Below, piece after piece: positions 34,052 through 42,928 of a stretch of 64,000 nt of DNA. The stretch is from JAPULR01 sp965238215 (GTDB taxonomy: Bacteria; Chloroflexota; Dehalococcoidia; Lucifugimonadales; GCA-2712585). Numbering within the stretch: position 1 is the first letter of the stretch; each line of letters starts with the position of its first letter. Location of the stretch: positions 2,294,001 to 2,358,000 of the forward strand of contig OZ250180.1 of assembly GCA_965238215.1 (NCBI GenBank), given 5' to 3'. Both the position numbers and the translations under genes were made by a program. The notes beneath the pieces were generated by a model that did no database searches, was not told the DNA's origin, and was given only the letters and a program-made list of their open reading frames with translations.

Positions 34052-34296
34052 ACGCCGCCCTGATCCTGCTGGCCCTCGGCCTGCCCGTGACGCTTTACAG
34101 GTTGGTACAAGGGCCTACCGACGCCGACCGGCTGTTGGCCGTGGAGACTGCCATGCTGCTGGCCCTGGGACTCATCGCCGTCTTCACCGTCAAGTACGCG
34201 CCAGAGCTATTTCCGGCGGTGCTGGTCCTGGCCCTGATTGGGGTGGTCTCTTCCGTGGCCGTAGCCAAGTATCTGATCAACGGTAGGCTATTCTAG
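34033..34296 (+). CDS. mrpF: Mrp antiporter subunit F
   Basis: An 87-residue three-helix subunit with the family motif LVQGPTDADRLLAVETAMLLALGLIAVF. It begins inside mrpE and precedes mrpG by 83 bp, the only sizeable gap in the operon. Confidence 0.9.
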   Translation: MVEIVLNAALILLALGLPVTLYRLVQGPTDADRLLAVETAMLLALGLIAVFTVKYAPELFPAVLVLALIGVVSSVAVAKYLINGRLF

Positions 34297-34379
34297 GATG
34301 AAAGGCTGGCAATTCTTTTCCAAAGGCTCAGGTCATAGGGCAGCCCGCCGGGCCGGGTACAAGGCTGAGTGGCGCTGAA

Positions 34380-34769
34380 GTGTCCGCAGCCGACGGTATA
34401 GCCGCGCTTCTCATGGCGGCCGGGGCTGCCTGGACTCTTCTGGGCGTTCTCGGCCTGATACGATTCCCCGACGTTTATACCCGGCTTCATGCCACCGGCC
34501 TGGGGTCCACGGGGGGCATTGCGCTGCTGCTAGCGGGGGTGATTGTCCACTTTGCCGGCCGGTCGGTGACCCTCAGCGTTCTTGCCGCCCTAACGCTGGT
34601 GTTCGTGCTGCTCACCTACCCGTTGGCCAGCACTGCCATAATCTCCGCCGCCCACCGCACGAAATCCCCCAAGGCTGATTCTACAGTCACCGATGAGTTG
34701 GAGGAGGACGAAAACGCATCGGCGGAAACCGATGCGCGAGACTTGGGTCAGGGAATAGATGCGGAGTGA
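34380..34769 (+). CDS. mrpG: Mrp antiporter subunit G with acidic tail
   Basis: A 129-residue subunit: three helices with LGLIRFPDVYTRLHATGLGSTGGIALLLAG (family hallmark), followed by about 35 residues of highly acidic tail (TDELEEDENASAETDARDLGQG). The start is GTG 34380 with no strong ribosome site, so translation may depend on coupling. The operon ends here, converging on the minus-strand coiled-coil gene with no free bases between the stops. Confidence 0.88.
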   Translation: MSAADGIAALLMAAGAAWTLLGVLGLIRFPDVYTRLHATGLGSTGGIALLLAGVIVHFAGRSVTLSVLAALTLVFVLLTYPLASTAIISAAHRTKSPKADSTVTDELEEDENASAETDARDLGQGIDAE

Positions 34770-35057
34770 CTACTCGGTCGGCTCTCCCACGCTGATTCTC
34801 AAACCGGCGTGGATGGTTGCCAGAGAGCCCTTCACCTCGGCGACGTCCTCGACAAGCCGATCAACGCGGCCCTCCAGGATTTCGAAGCGCCGGTTGACTT
34901 CGCTAAAGCGCCGATCGACTTCGTCAAATCGGCGGTCGACTTCGTCGAAGCGCTGATCAATCTTCCGATCCTGTATTCGGAACATTGCAAACATCAGGGT
35001 CGCCAGCGCAATGCCGACCCCCAATATCGCAACTAGATTCGTGAATTCGCCCGTCAT
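34770..35057 (-). CDS. Small membrane protein with heptad coiled coil
   Basis: A 95-residue protein with an N-terminal membrane helix (about residues 8-27) and a near-perfect heptad repeat of the type RFDEVDR, RFDEVDR, RFSEVNR, RFEILEG, followed by a less regular coil. The matching DNA repeats are visible in the plus strand as cttcgtcaa/cggcg units (about 34890-34960). Like the protein at 3865, it is a membrane-anchored oligomer by prediction, with opposite polarity. Its stop abuts mrpG's stop. Function unknown. Confidence 0.6.
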   Translation of the reverse strand: MTGEFTNLVAILGVGIALATLMFAMFRIQDRKIDQRFDEVDRRFDEVDRRFSEVNRRFEILEGRVDRLVEDVAEVKGSLATIHAGLRISVGEPTE

Positions 35058-35214
35058 TTGACTATTATCTCAGCCCGTCTCACGTCGCTTCTAAGGCTTC
35101 AGGACCACCTTACACTACTGGAATCTTTTTCGCAAGGGCGTTCGATTGAATTTGTGTTCCCAGAATGTACCCCTACAACACGTCAACGGAGAATAGATTC
35201 TGAATGCCGAATCT

Positions 35215-35311
35215 TTGCATTCTTACCCCCCTTTCCGCTATCATCAACGCTGATTCCTCTATAGAATAGAGGATGAACGTGCGCGTAATGCGCCCGCCCA
35301 GGAGGTGATCG
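35215..35311 (+). promoter_or_regulatory. Predicted promoter and hairpin leader of the oxidoreductase operon
   Basis: TTGCAT (35215-35220), 18-bp spacer, TATCAT (35239-35244) predict transcription from about 35251. The leader then holds a perfect 8-bp hairpin (TCCTCTAT/ATAGAGGA around AGA, 35255-35273) and a second GCGC/GCGC hairpin near 35282-35293. The start is preceded by AGGAGGTGATC (35300-35310), a full complement of the 16S 3' end. Strong translation with structural control is likely. Confidence 0.4.
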
Positions 35312-36472
35312 TTGACTACATACGCCGTAGAGGTGGTCTATAGAGGTATCTTCCAGAAGAGCTTGTCCCGCAATATATGCCGCTCCATCGTTCTCGCTTG
35401 CCGCTTGGAGGGTAAGATAGGCACGGCCTTCGGGCGCTACGGGGACTCGCCGGAGCGCAACGGCATACCCGCAAAGTATTTTGCGGTGGTGGCCGACGAC
35501 GCTATAGAACTGGAGGAATACCTGGCCCAATACGAGCCAACAGAGGTGGACGTTTCTATCGTCGTCGACGATACCCTGTGCAAGGGCGTCGAGTCATGGG
35601 CTTGGTACGGTCTACAGCCCATTAACGCCCTGACCAAGTCCGGTGGCACCGTTCTCGTCACCTCCTATCAGGACCCGGAGCAGCTGAAGGAAGACATCCA
35701 CGTCAAGGACCAGCCCTACAACCTGGCCATGATTAAGGGGTCAAAGAGCTTCTCCGGCCTATGGGTCTACAAGGACGACCATACGGACGTGCGCGTTCTG
35801 GGAGCGCTGGCCCGGGTATGCCCGGACATGGTGAGCCTGGAGTCCTACCAGAAAGCCATTCTTCAACAGTGGGGAACCGAAGCTAAGGTGGTCTCCTCCC
35901 AACGCTCTCACGAGCGGGTGCACGTTACACCCGTTGAGCCGGGCGAAGGCAATGACCAGGTACCTTACAGCTTCGAGATGCCGGGCTGGCAGGAGATGGA
36001 AGAAGCGTTGGTCATCCCTGCAATCGCCCAGGGCGGCGGCTTCCGCGGCGGCGAAGGCGGCTTCGAGCCCGTTCGCAGCGCGGTGTTCAAGAAGTTCTCG
36101 ACCCGAACCATGCGCCCGGTAGTGAACTTCGAAACTTGCACCAAGTGCACCCTCTGCTGGCTCCAATGCCCCGACTCCTGCTTCGACGTAACGCCAGACG
36201 GTCTATACGACGCCAACATGGAAGCATGCTGCGGCTGCGGCGTATGCGAAGACGTTTGCCCCGTGCCCGACTGCATTACCATGGTCAACGAGGAAGCCTT
36301 TGGCGATAACGACAGCCAGTACGAACACTGGCAGAAGAATCGGGACGACTACATGGAGTGGCTAGAGAAGAAGATGTCCCTGGGCAAGAGCGAACGCCGC
36401 TCCCACGGGTTCCACCACGTGGGGCAGTACCAGGAGGAAAACGCCATGGCGGAGGTGGGCAATGACGACTGA
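35312..36472 (+). CDS. 2-oxoacid:acceptor oxidoreductase, fused gamma and delta (ferredoxin) subunits
   Basis: A 386-residue protein. Residues about 1-190 form the gamma domain (VVYRGIFQKSLSRNICRSIVLACRLEGK, ESYQKAILQQWG). Residues about 265-360 form the delta domain with two 4Fe-4S motifs: CTKCTLCWLQCPDSC and CCGCGVCEDVCPVPDC. Both normally act in a four-subunit complex converting pyruvate, another 2-oxoacid or oxalate plus CoA, with electrons to ferredoxin. Start is TTG 35312 with an unusually complete ribosome site. The alpha gene overlaps its end by 11 bp. Confidence 0.88.
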   Translation: MTTYAVEVVYRGIFQKSLSRNICRSIVLACRLEGKIGTAFGRYGDSPERNGIPAKYFAVVADDAIELEEYLAQYEPTEVDVSIVVDDTLCKGVESWAWYGLQPINALTKSGGTVLVTSYQDPEQLKEDIHVKDQPYNLAMIKGSKSFSGLWVYKDDHTDVRVLGALARVCPDMVSLESYQKAILQQWGTEAKVVSSQRSHERVHVTPVEPGEGNDQVPYSFEMPGWQEMEEALVIPAIAQGGGFRGGEGGFEPVRSAVFKKFSTRTMRPVVNFETCTKCTLCWLQCPDSCFDVTPDGLYDANMEACCGCGVCEDVCPVPDCITMVNEEAFGDNDSQYEHWQKNRDDYMEWLEKKMSLGKSERRSHGFHHVGQYQEENAMAEVGNDD

Positions 36473-37679
36473 GACAAGAATCCAGACCCTTGAGACCGAG
36501 GAGCTAATTAGCGGCAGCGAAGCCATCGCCCGCGCCTGCGCCCTGGCCGACGTGGATGTCATCACCGCCTACCCCATTCGCCCCTACGACACGGTGATGC
36601 AGTACGTCTCGAAACTCATCGCCGACGGTGAGCTCACCTGCGAGTACATCGTGGCGGAAAGCGAGCACTCCCAGTTCGAGATAGTGAAGCATGCCTCTGC
36701 TGTGGGTGCGCGGGTCTTCACCGGTTCCAGCGGCGTGGGCTGGTTTTACGCCTTTGAGGCCCTGGCCGTCACCTGCGGCCTCCGGCTGCCAATGGTAGCC
36801 ATGGTCGGCAACAGGGCGCTGGACGATCCGGGTGCTTTCGGTTGTGAACATAACGATGCCCTTGCCGTTCGCGACCTGGGCTGGATGCTCAACTGGGCCG
36901 CCACGGCCCAGGACTGCATAGACACCGCCTTCCTCGCTTGGCGGGTGGCGGAAGATCCGCGGGTCTTCCTTCCCATCGCCATCAGCACTGACGGGGCCTT
37001 CCTCACCCACTCCCAGCAGATAGTTAAAATCCCTGATAAAAGTCTGGTGGACCGGTTCCTGCCCCCCTACGACCGGGGCAAGTTCCAGCTTCATCCGGAC
37101 AATCCCATAACCATCGCGCCCCAGGTCAATGAAGACTGGCTCATGGAGATTCGCCGCCAGACGGACGCGGCCATGCGCCGCGCCCGGGACGTGATAATAG
37201 AAGCTCACGAAGATTTCAAGACTATTTTCGGCCGCGGCGGCGACCCCTTCTTAGAGGAGTACATGACCGACGACGCCGACGTGGTGCTCATGGGCATGGG
37301 GACGCTTACTTTGCCCTTGAAGGTCACGGTGCGCCGTCTTCGCGAGCGGGGCCACAAGGTGGGGTTCATCCGCATCAAGTGGTTCCGCCCCTTCCCCACG
37401 CCGGAAATAATCGCGAGTCTGTCGCGCTTCAAGGCCGTGGGGGTCATCGATAGGGACTACTCGTTGGGTTCGCCTCTACACGGCGGAGTGCTCTTCAATG
37501 AAGTTCGCTCCACCATGTACTCTTCGCAAGAACGCGTGCCCATAATCGGGTTCATAGCCGGCTTGGGCGGTCGGGAGATTACCCTTCGCACCACCCGGGA
37601 GATGTTTGAAATTACCGAAAAGACCGCCGAAGCGGGCAAGGCAGAGCAAGAAATCCATTGGATTGGAGTAAGGGAGTAG
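36462..37679 (+). CDS. 2-oxoacid:acceptor oxidoreductase, alpha subunit
   Basis: A 405-residue subunit with the pyrimidine-binding half of the thiamine pyrophosphate site. GSEAIARACALADVDVITAYPIRPYDTVMQY opens the conserved region, then AESEHSQFEIVKHASAVGARVFTGSSGVGW, and the C-terminal domain has VLMGMGTLTLPLKVTVRRLRERGHKVGFIRIKWFRPFP. The YPIRPY variant in place of the more common YPITPST suggests a substrate other than simple pyruvate; this is a hint only. It lies between gammadelta and beta genes, five bases before beta. Confidence 0.88.
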   Translation: MTTETRIQTLETEELISGSEAIARACALADVDVITAYPIRPYDTVMQYVSKLIADGELTCEYIVAESEHSQFEIVKHASAVGARVFTGSSGVGWFYAFEALAVTCGLRLPMVAMVGNRALDDPGAFGCEHNDALAVRDLGWMLNWAATAQDCIDTAFLAWRVAEDPRVFLPIAISTDGAFLTHSQQIVKIPDKSLVDRFLPPYDRGKFQLHPDNPITIAPQVNEDWLMEIRRQTDAAMRRARDVIIEAHEDFKTIFGRGGDPFLEEYMTDDADVVLMGMGTLTLPLKVTVRRLRERGHKVGFIRIKWFRPFPTPEIIASLSRFKAVGVIDRDYSLGSPLHGGVLFNEVRSTMYSSQERVPIIGFIAGLGGREITLRTTREMFEITEKTAEAGKAEQEIHWIGVRE

Positions 37680-37683
37680 CGCT

Positions 37684-38670
37684 ATGACGACCACACAACA
37701 GCTGACCCCCCTGCGGGGAGTAAAGCAGTCGCCCCTGGAGGAGTTCTTCACCTCCGGCCACCGCACCTGCCAGGGTTGCGAATCGGCCCTTGTAATGAAG
37801 CTCATGATTAAGGCCGCCGGGCCTCGGACCATCGTCCTGGGCAGCACGGGCTGCATGTACGTGGCAAACACCACCTACTACTCCACGCCCTGGGTAGTGC
37901 CGTGGATGCACACCCAGCTGGGTTCCGCCGGCTCCGCCGCCCTCGGCACCGCCGCCGGCCTCAAGGCCCTCATGCGCAAGGCGAAGATGAAGGACGAACC
38001 CATAAACGTCATCGCCTTCTGCGGCGACGGTGGCGGCGCGGACATGGGCCTTTCCGCCATCTCCGCCACCCTGACCCACAACGAATACAACCTGCTCATC
38101 CTGCTCTACGACAACGAGTCCTACGCCAATACGGACATCCAGGTTTCCGGCTCTTCTCCCTGGGGCGCCAACTCCACCTTCAGTCCCCCTGGCAAACTTC
38201 ACCGCATCATGAACCGGCGCTGGAAGAAGAATATGGCCGGCATGCTGGCGGCGGGGCATCCCCAAGTCCGGTACATCGCCACCGGCTGCGCATCCTACGC
38301 TACCGACATGATGAACAAGGTGCGAAAGGCCCTCAGCATCGGCGGGCCGACCTTCATTCATACCTTCGACCCGTGCCCCAAGGGTTGGGACTACGACCCG
38401 ATGTACTCCCACGAGCTTGGTATGTTGGCGGTGCAGACGGGTATCTGGGTCCAGTACGAAATCGAAGACCAGAAGGTTACCCTCAACGGCCCCTCTCGGG
38501 TACTTGCCAGGGGCAAGCCCCGGCTGCCCGTAGAGAAGTACCTGGAGCGCCAGGGCCGATTCGCCCACTTCACCAAGGAAGACACGGCCTACTTCCAGGG
38601 CCAGGTTGACCAGATGTGGGAGAAGTGGTGGATCCCCGGCGTCATTCCCCCAGGCCTCTCCGAGGGCTAA
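37684..38670 (+). CDS. 2-oxoacid:acceptor oxidoreductase, beta subunit
   Basis: A 328-residue thiamine pyrophosphate-binding subunit. The proximal cluster cysteines are C29 and C32 in CQGC, with further cysteines in GSTGCMY and FDPCPKGW. The TPP-binding signature is GDGGGADMGLSAISATLTHNEYNLLILLYDNESYANT. With alpha and the gammadelta fusion it completes the enzyme, so the window encodes a full complex. Length and motif order match pyruvate-ferredoxin oxidoreductase beta subunits. Confidence 0.9.
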   Translation: MTTTQQLTPLRGVKQSPLEEFFTSGHRTCQGCESALVMKLMIKAAGPRTIVLGSTGCMYVANTTYYSTPWVVPWMHTQLGSAGSAALGTAAGLKALMRKAKMKDEPINVIAFCGDGGGADMGLSAISATLTHNEYNLLILLYDNESYANTDIQVSGSSPWGANSTFSPPGKLHRIMNRRWKKNMAGMLAAGHPQVRYIATGCASYATDMMNKVRKALSIGGPTFIHTFDPCPKGWDYDPMYSHELGMLAVQTGIWVQYEIEDQKVTLNGPSRVLARGKPRLPVEKYLERQGRFAHFTKEDTAYFQGQVDQMWEKWWIPGVIPPGLSEG

Positions 38671-38703
38671 CCGACCCCACACAGCATCGCGGCGTAGGGG
38701 AAA

Positions 38704-41106
38704 ATGGGCAGCAGAAAAACCCACAAGGGCGTAGAGAAAGTCTACGCCGCGGCAGAGGCGTGGGTGTCCCGCGCCCTGCGCTCGGACGATTCGCTCTTTA
38801 CCCCCGGCAAACCCATCTGGACTAGCGAGTTGCTGTGGGAGTTGCGGCGACGGTTTTTAGACCAGCCTGATGAAGGCAGCGATAGCTTTGTTGAAAAGCT
38901 AGAGCGGCAACTTGGGAGCAGTCCACCAGAGGTTTACCAGCTCATGGCGGAAGTGCTGTACTTCCACTTCCTGATTGTTTGGACGCGAAGCAGTACCAAT
39001 GAGCGTAAAGTGATCGAAAACGTACTCGGATGGTCGCCGGTGCCTGTGAAGATTCCTCCGGACCTTGTTGAATCTCTAGCGCCTGGAATAGCAAGTCCCG
39101 GGGCGGCGTTTCATACCTTCCGCCCTTTTCAGGTTGGACTCCTCATTGAGTTCGCTGGACAGTGGAAAGAGCAGAGCGCGGTTGAGCGAGACCGTTTGCT
39201 TGATGACCCGTGGGCATTCAAGAACTTCGTCTTCGGGCTAGAGCTTCACAGCCTCCTATTGCGAAATAGACAGAACACACCACGAATTCAACGTCATGCC
39301 CTGCTCCATCTAGTGCACCCGGGCACTTTCGAGGGAACAGTCAGTGAAGCCCAAAAGGAACTGATCGCCGGGGCATCGGGATTTCGAAGCTTCATAACTC
39401 AGCCCACGGAAGACGTTGACCACAAGCTGTATCAAATCCGACAGGGCCTTGAGAAAGAGCGCAATGGGAAGGATTTTGACTTCTATTACGATAACATACG
39501 GCGTATTTGGGATCCAACCATGAACCCCTGGGATGCCTACATCGAACGGGCCAAAGCGTTTGTAAACACCGGAAAGCTGGACGAGCAAGAGGTTGACTAT
39601 AAGATTGAGCTAAGCAAAAGGGTTGGGACGGGGCGAGAAGCCGTGCTTGCCGCGACCGACGACTGGGATAGGTTGGTGAAGAATGGTCTCGCGAGCAGGT
39701 ACAACAACTTAATCTTCTATACGCAGATTTCTAATTTCTGCAGATGGGTTGATGGCTTCCCGAACGATGCACTCAAAGCCTTGAACGCGATATGGGTAGA
39801 AGATGACTCTTTGGTTTCTGAGCGCATTTCTGCCTTTAGTAAGCTTTTCCCTCGAACCGTGACAAGTGGTGCGGGAACTCGCATGAACGTTATCTCTGTA
39901 CTGCTGATGGGGGCCGACGTTGAGCGATACCCACCCTTCAGAACCACAGTGTTCTACGACGCATATCAGCGTACCGGTTACGATTTGCCACAAAGCGACG
40001 CGGATGAGGCAATACTGTATGAGCACGCCCTAGACTTCCTGGATCGATTCATTCACGAGGCGGCCCAGCGCGGTCTGGACTTGCGTCACCGACTCGACGC
40101 CCAGTCGGTGCTCTGGGCAATTCGCGACGCCGGTGGTGACTCCGATGATGACGATGATCCCTCTGAAGAAGAGGAAGTGTCAATAAAAGACCAGACGCCT
40201 GAAATAGACCTAGCACCCCTCGCGAATGAGTTATTCCTCCCAGTCGAGTTTCTGAGGGAGATAGAGACGCTGCTCGAGGAGAAGAAGCAGGTCATATTCC
40301 AGGGGCCGCCGGGCACGGGCAAGACCTATGTTGCCCAGAAGCTCGCCCAACATCTGGCGAGCAATAAGAATCGCGTAACCCTGGTGCAGTTCCACCCCTC
40401 CTACGCCTACGAGGACTTTGTGCAGGGTTACCGTCCGAGGGGCGGTCAGGCAGGCTTTGAGTTGAAAGACGGGCCGTTGTTGCGGGCAGCTCGACGCGCA
40501 GAGGAGGAAGGGGGACGTCACTATCTCATCATCGACGAGATCAACCGGGGCAACCTGGCCAAGATATTCGGCGAGTTGTATTTCCTGCTGGAGTACCGCG
40601 ACGAGCCGGTTGACCTGCTGTACTCTGAGGAGCCGTTCTCGCTGCCCAAAAACCTTTACATAATCGGCACCATGAACACTGCGGATCGCTCCATAGCGTT
40701 GGTGGATCTGGCCCTCAGGCGTCGGTTCTACTTCAAAATGTTCCACCCGGACGAGGAGCCTGTGAAGGGTGTGCTCAGAAAGTGGCTAGAGGAGAACGCA
40801 TCCGAAATGTCCTGGGTGGCAGACGTGGTTGAAAAGGTGAACGAACTGCTGAAAGATGACCGGCACGCCGCCATCGGCCCCAGCTACTTCATGCAGGATA
40901 AACTGGACGAGGAGAAGGTCAAGCGCATCTGGGAGCACAGCGTCTTTCCCTACATAGAGGAGCGGCGATTCAGTGGTGAGGCGGTCTCCGATGATTTCGC
41001 CCTTGATAAGCTGCGCGGGTTGGAGAGTCCGGCAGCTTCCAATGGGGATTCTCTAGAGCAGCAAGACGGCGGCGCAAACGGGCAGGCTAACGGCGTCTCG
41101 CAGTAA
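38704..41106 (+). CDS. mcrB: McrB-like AAA+ GTPase of a McrBC restriction system
   Basis: An 800-residue protein. Residues 1-470 are a helical N-terminal region of unknown fold (no DNA-methyl-binding domain recognised), then an acidic linker (SDDDDDPSEEEE), then the AAA+ GTPase: P-loop GPPGTGKT (534-541), Walker B YLIIDEINRG (607-616), GTMNTADRSIALVDLALRRRF with the arginine finger, and the McrB-type HPSYAYEDFVQGYRP. McrB unwinds modified DNA with McrC. The long N-terminal region presumably recognises modified DNA or other targets. It overlaps mcrC by one base. Codon use seems less GC-biased than adjacent core genes, consistent with acquired defence. Confidence 0.87.
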   Translation: MGSRKTHKGVEKVYAAAEAWVSRALRSDDSLFTPGKPIWTSELLWELRRRFLDQPDEGSDSFVEKLERQLGSSPPEVYQLMAEVLYFHFLIVWTRSSTNERKVIENVLGWSPVPVKIPPDLVESLAPGIASPGAAFHTFRPFQVGLLIEFAGQWKEQSAVERDRLLDDPWAFKNFVFGLELHSLLLRNRQNTPRIQRHALLHLVHPGTFEGTVSEAQKELIAGASGFRSFITQPTEDVDHKLYQIRQGLEKERNGKDFDFYYDNIRRIWDPTMNPWDAYIERAKAFVNTGKLDEQEVDYKIELSKRVGTGREAVLAATDDWDRLVKNGLASRYNNLIFYTQISNFCRWVDGFPNDALKALNAIWVEDDSLVSERISAFSKLFPRTVTSGAGTRMNVISVLLMGADVERYPPFRTTVFYDAYQRTGYDLPQSDADEAILYEHALDFLDRFIHEAAQRGLDLRHRLDAQSVLWAIRDAGGDSDDDDDPSEEEEVSIKDQTPEIDLAPLANELFLPVEFLREIETLLEEKKQVIFQGPPGTGKTYVAQKLAQHLASNKNRVTLVQFHPSYAYEDFVQGYRPRGGQAGFELKDGPLLRAARRAEEEGGRHYLIIDEINRGNLAKIFGELYFLLEYRDEPVDLLYSEEPFSLPKNLYIIGTMNTADRSIALVDLALRRRFYFKMFHPDEEPVKGVLRKWLEENASEMSWVADVVEKVNELLKDDRHAAIGPSYFMQDKLDEEKVKRIWEHSVFPYIEERRFSGEAVSDDFALDKLRGLESPAASNGDSLEQQDGGANGQANGVSQ

Positions 41107-42332
41107 TGCGCCAAATCAACCTCACGGAATACGAGGAAAGCCAGCCGCATCCCCTCTCCGTAGATGAGCGAGATGCCGTCGTCAGCGCGATACCGCATCT
41201 AGCCGTCACTCCAATAGCCGGGAAAGGCGACACGTACACGCTAAAGCCCGGTTCTCGCGTGGGAGCGGTGGAGATTGACGGCCTGTCGGTGCTGATAGAG
41301 CCTAAAATAGGAATCCCGCAGCTGCTGTCTTTAGCGTGCTACGCCATGGGCGCGTACCGGCTCCAGGAAAGGCGGCTGTTCGACTTCGAGGAGCGCGTGT
41401 CGCTGCCCGATGCATTGGCTCTGGCGCTGGGGTCCGCCGCCAGGAGGGCCTTCTCTCGCGGCCTCCTCCACGGTTATGTTGCGGTGGAGGAAGCCATCCA
41501 TACCGTACGTGGTCGAATAAGGTTCGACGAACAGATGCGGCGCAGGTTCGGCATGCCTCTCCCGGTGGAAGTGCGCTACGACGAGTTCACAGACGACGTT
41601 ATCGCCAACCGATTGGTGAAGGCGGCTGCACAGAGATTGAGCTTTATGGCGCTGCGTTCCGGCGAAGCTCGCAGGAATCTGGGGTGGATTGCCGGAACTC
41701 TGGAAAACGTCTCCTTCGTGGAGCTCCCGCCTAACAACGTGCCGGAATTCCATGCCGACCGACTGAACGAGCACTACGGGGACGTGGTGGCCTTATCGCG
41801 GCTCATCCTGCGTCACGGCTCTTTTGAGTCCGGCCGCGGAGATGTGCGAGCGTCAGGGTTCTTGATGAACATGAATGTGGTCTTTCAGGAGTTCGTGACG
41901 GTGGCGTTGAGAGAAGCCCTTGGTGTATCTTCCGTCGCCTTCGGAGAGCGAAGCATCTCCACACTGGACCAGGCGGGGAGCGTGAAGCTCAGGCCGGACC
42001 TCACCTGGTGGCACGGCAGGGACTGCATATTTGTTGGCGATGCCAAGTACAAGAGAGTCGAATTCCAGCATGCGCCCAACGCTGACTTGTACCAGCTTTT
42101 GGCTTATGCCACCGCCCTGAACCTTCCGGGCGGGATGCTCATATACGCAAAGGGCGAGGGCGAGCCGGCGGTCCACACGACCCGGCACTCCGGCAAACGG
42201 CTGGAAGTCGAAGCGCTGGATCTGAGCCAAACCCTGGATACCGTCCTTTGTGAAGTGAAAGAAGTGGCGCGGAAAATCAAGGCGCTGCGTGATGAAGCCC
42301 GTAGAGACCGAATGAGAATCTTCGTGTCCTGA
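41106..42332 (+). CDS. mcrC: McrC-like endonuclease subunit
   Basis: A 408-residue McrC. The N-terminal domain includes GLSVLIEPKIGIPQLLSL, and the C-terminal nuclease has the PD-(D/E)xK site: Asp298 in RPDLTWW, then Asp312 and Lys314 in GDAKYK. It completes a modification-dependent type IV restriction unit with McrB. Its stop is separated by only about 35 bp from the HEPN-like gene on the other strand. No methyltransferase is nearby, as expected for type IV. Confidence 0.88.
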   Translation: MRQINLTEYEESQPHPLSVDERDAVVSAIPHLAVTPIAGKGDTYTLKPGSRVGAVEIDGLSVLIEPKIGIPQLLSLACYAMGAYRLQERRLFDFEERVSLPDALALALGSAARRAFSRGLLHGYVAVEEAIHTVRGRIRFDEQMRRRFGMPLPVEVRYDEFTDDVIANRLVKAAAQRLSFMALRSGEARRNLGWIAGTLENVSFVELPPNNVPEFHADRLNEHYGDVVALSRLILRHGSFESGRGDVRASGFLMNMNVVFQEFVTVALREALGVSSVAFGERSISTLDQAGSVKLRPDLTWWHGRDCIFVGDAKYKRVEFQHAPNADLYQLLAYATALNLPGGMLIYAKGEGEPAVHTTRHSGKRLEVEALDLSQTLDTVLCEVKEVARKIKALRDEARRDRMRIFVS

Positions 42333-42367
42333 ACGCCCCGCCAATGTCGGTAAAGATAGACCGGCTT

Positions 42368-42721
42368 CTATTCCACCTCTGCCATGAGCGCCACAAATTC
42401 GGCAACCTTTTCGACCCCCGAACCAACCATGTTTGCAGTTAGCCAGTTTTCATAGAAGTTGATGTGCAGTCCGCTGGCAGTGACAAATAGCGAGTTCAGG
42501 TCGTCATTTCCGGTCTCTTCAGCCAAACGGGTGACGACGTTGAACAGAGCGTTATGGGTCTTGTGTTCCCAGCCGCGGCCCTCCGCCACTGCCTTCACCG
42601 CCTGGGCCGCCGCTCCCCATCCCTTTTCTGACGCCTGCCTTGCGTCGCCACGGGCCAGTTCTTGGCGTGCTTGTTCCAACAGTTGCGTCGCTGCGCTCCG
42701 ATAGTGTGTTTCGGTAGTCAT
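42368..42721 (-). CDS. HEPN/PaREP1-like small helical protein
   Basis: A 117-residue all-helical protein with the signature ASEKGWGAAAQAVKAVAEGRGWEHKTHNALFNVVTRLAEETG and ENWLTANMV at the C-terminus, matching the PaREP1/HEPN-like group. HEPN proteins include RNases and toxins, but the RNase motif RxxxxH is not clearly present (R62-x-x-x-T is not it). It converges on mcrC, so it may be a defence-associated gene or an incidental neighbour. Moderately confident on family. Confidence 0.65.
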   Translation of the reverse strand: MTTETHYRSAATQLLEQARQELARGDARQASEKGWGAAAQAVKAVAEGRGWEHKTHNALFNVVTRLAEETGNDDLNSLFVTASGLHINFYENWLTANMVGSGVEKVAEFVALMAEVE

Positions 42722-42928
42722 TTACATTCTGCTTCCATTTATCACTGGCTCTGCTAGCCTCGTTGGCGGGTGCTATTATACGGGAATAAAGGTTCGCCTG
42801 CCACTCACGACATTGGTTAAGCCTTCGCTCCTCCAGGGGCCCTATAATGATCTGCCCCCGCCGTGTTGCGCCTTCAACGTTAAGGCCCTAACATTGGTTC
42901 CGCGCACAAGCAGAAGAGGATTGCCCCC

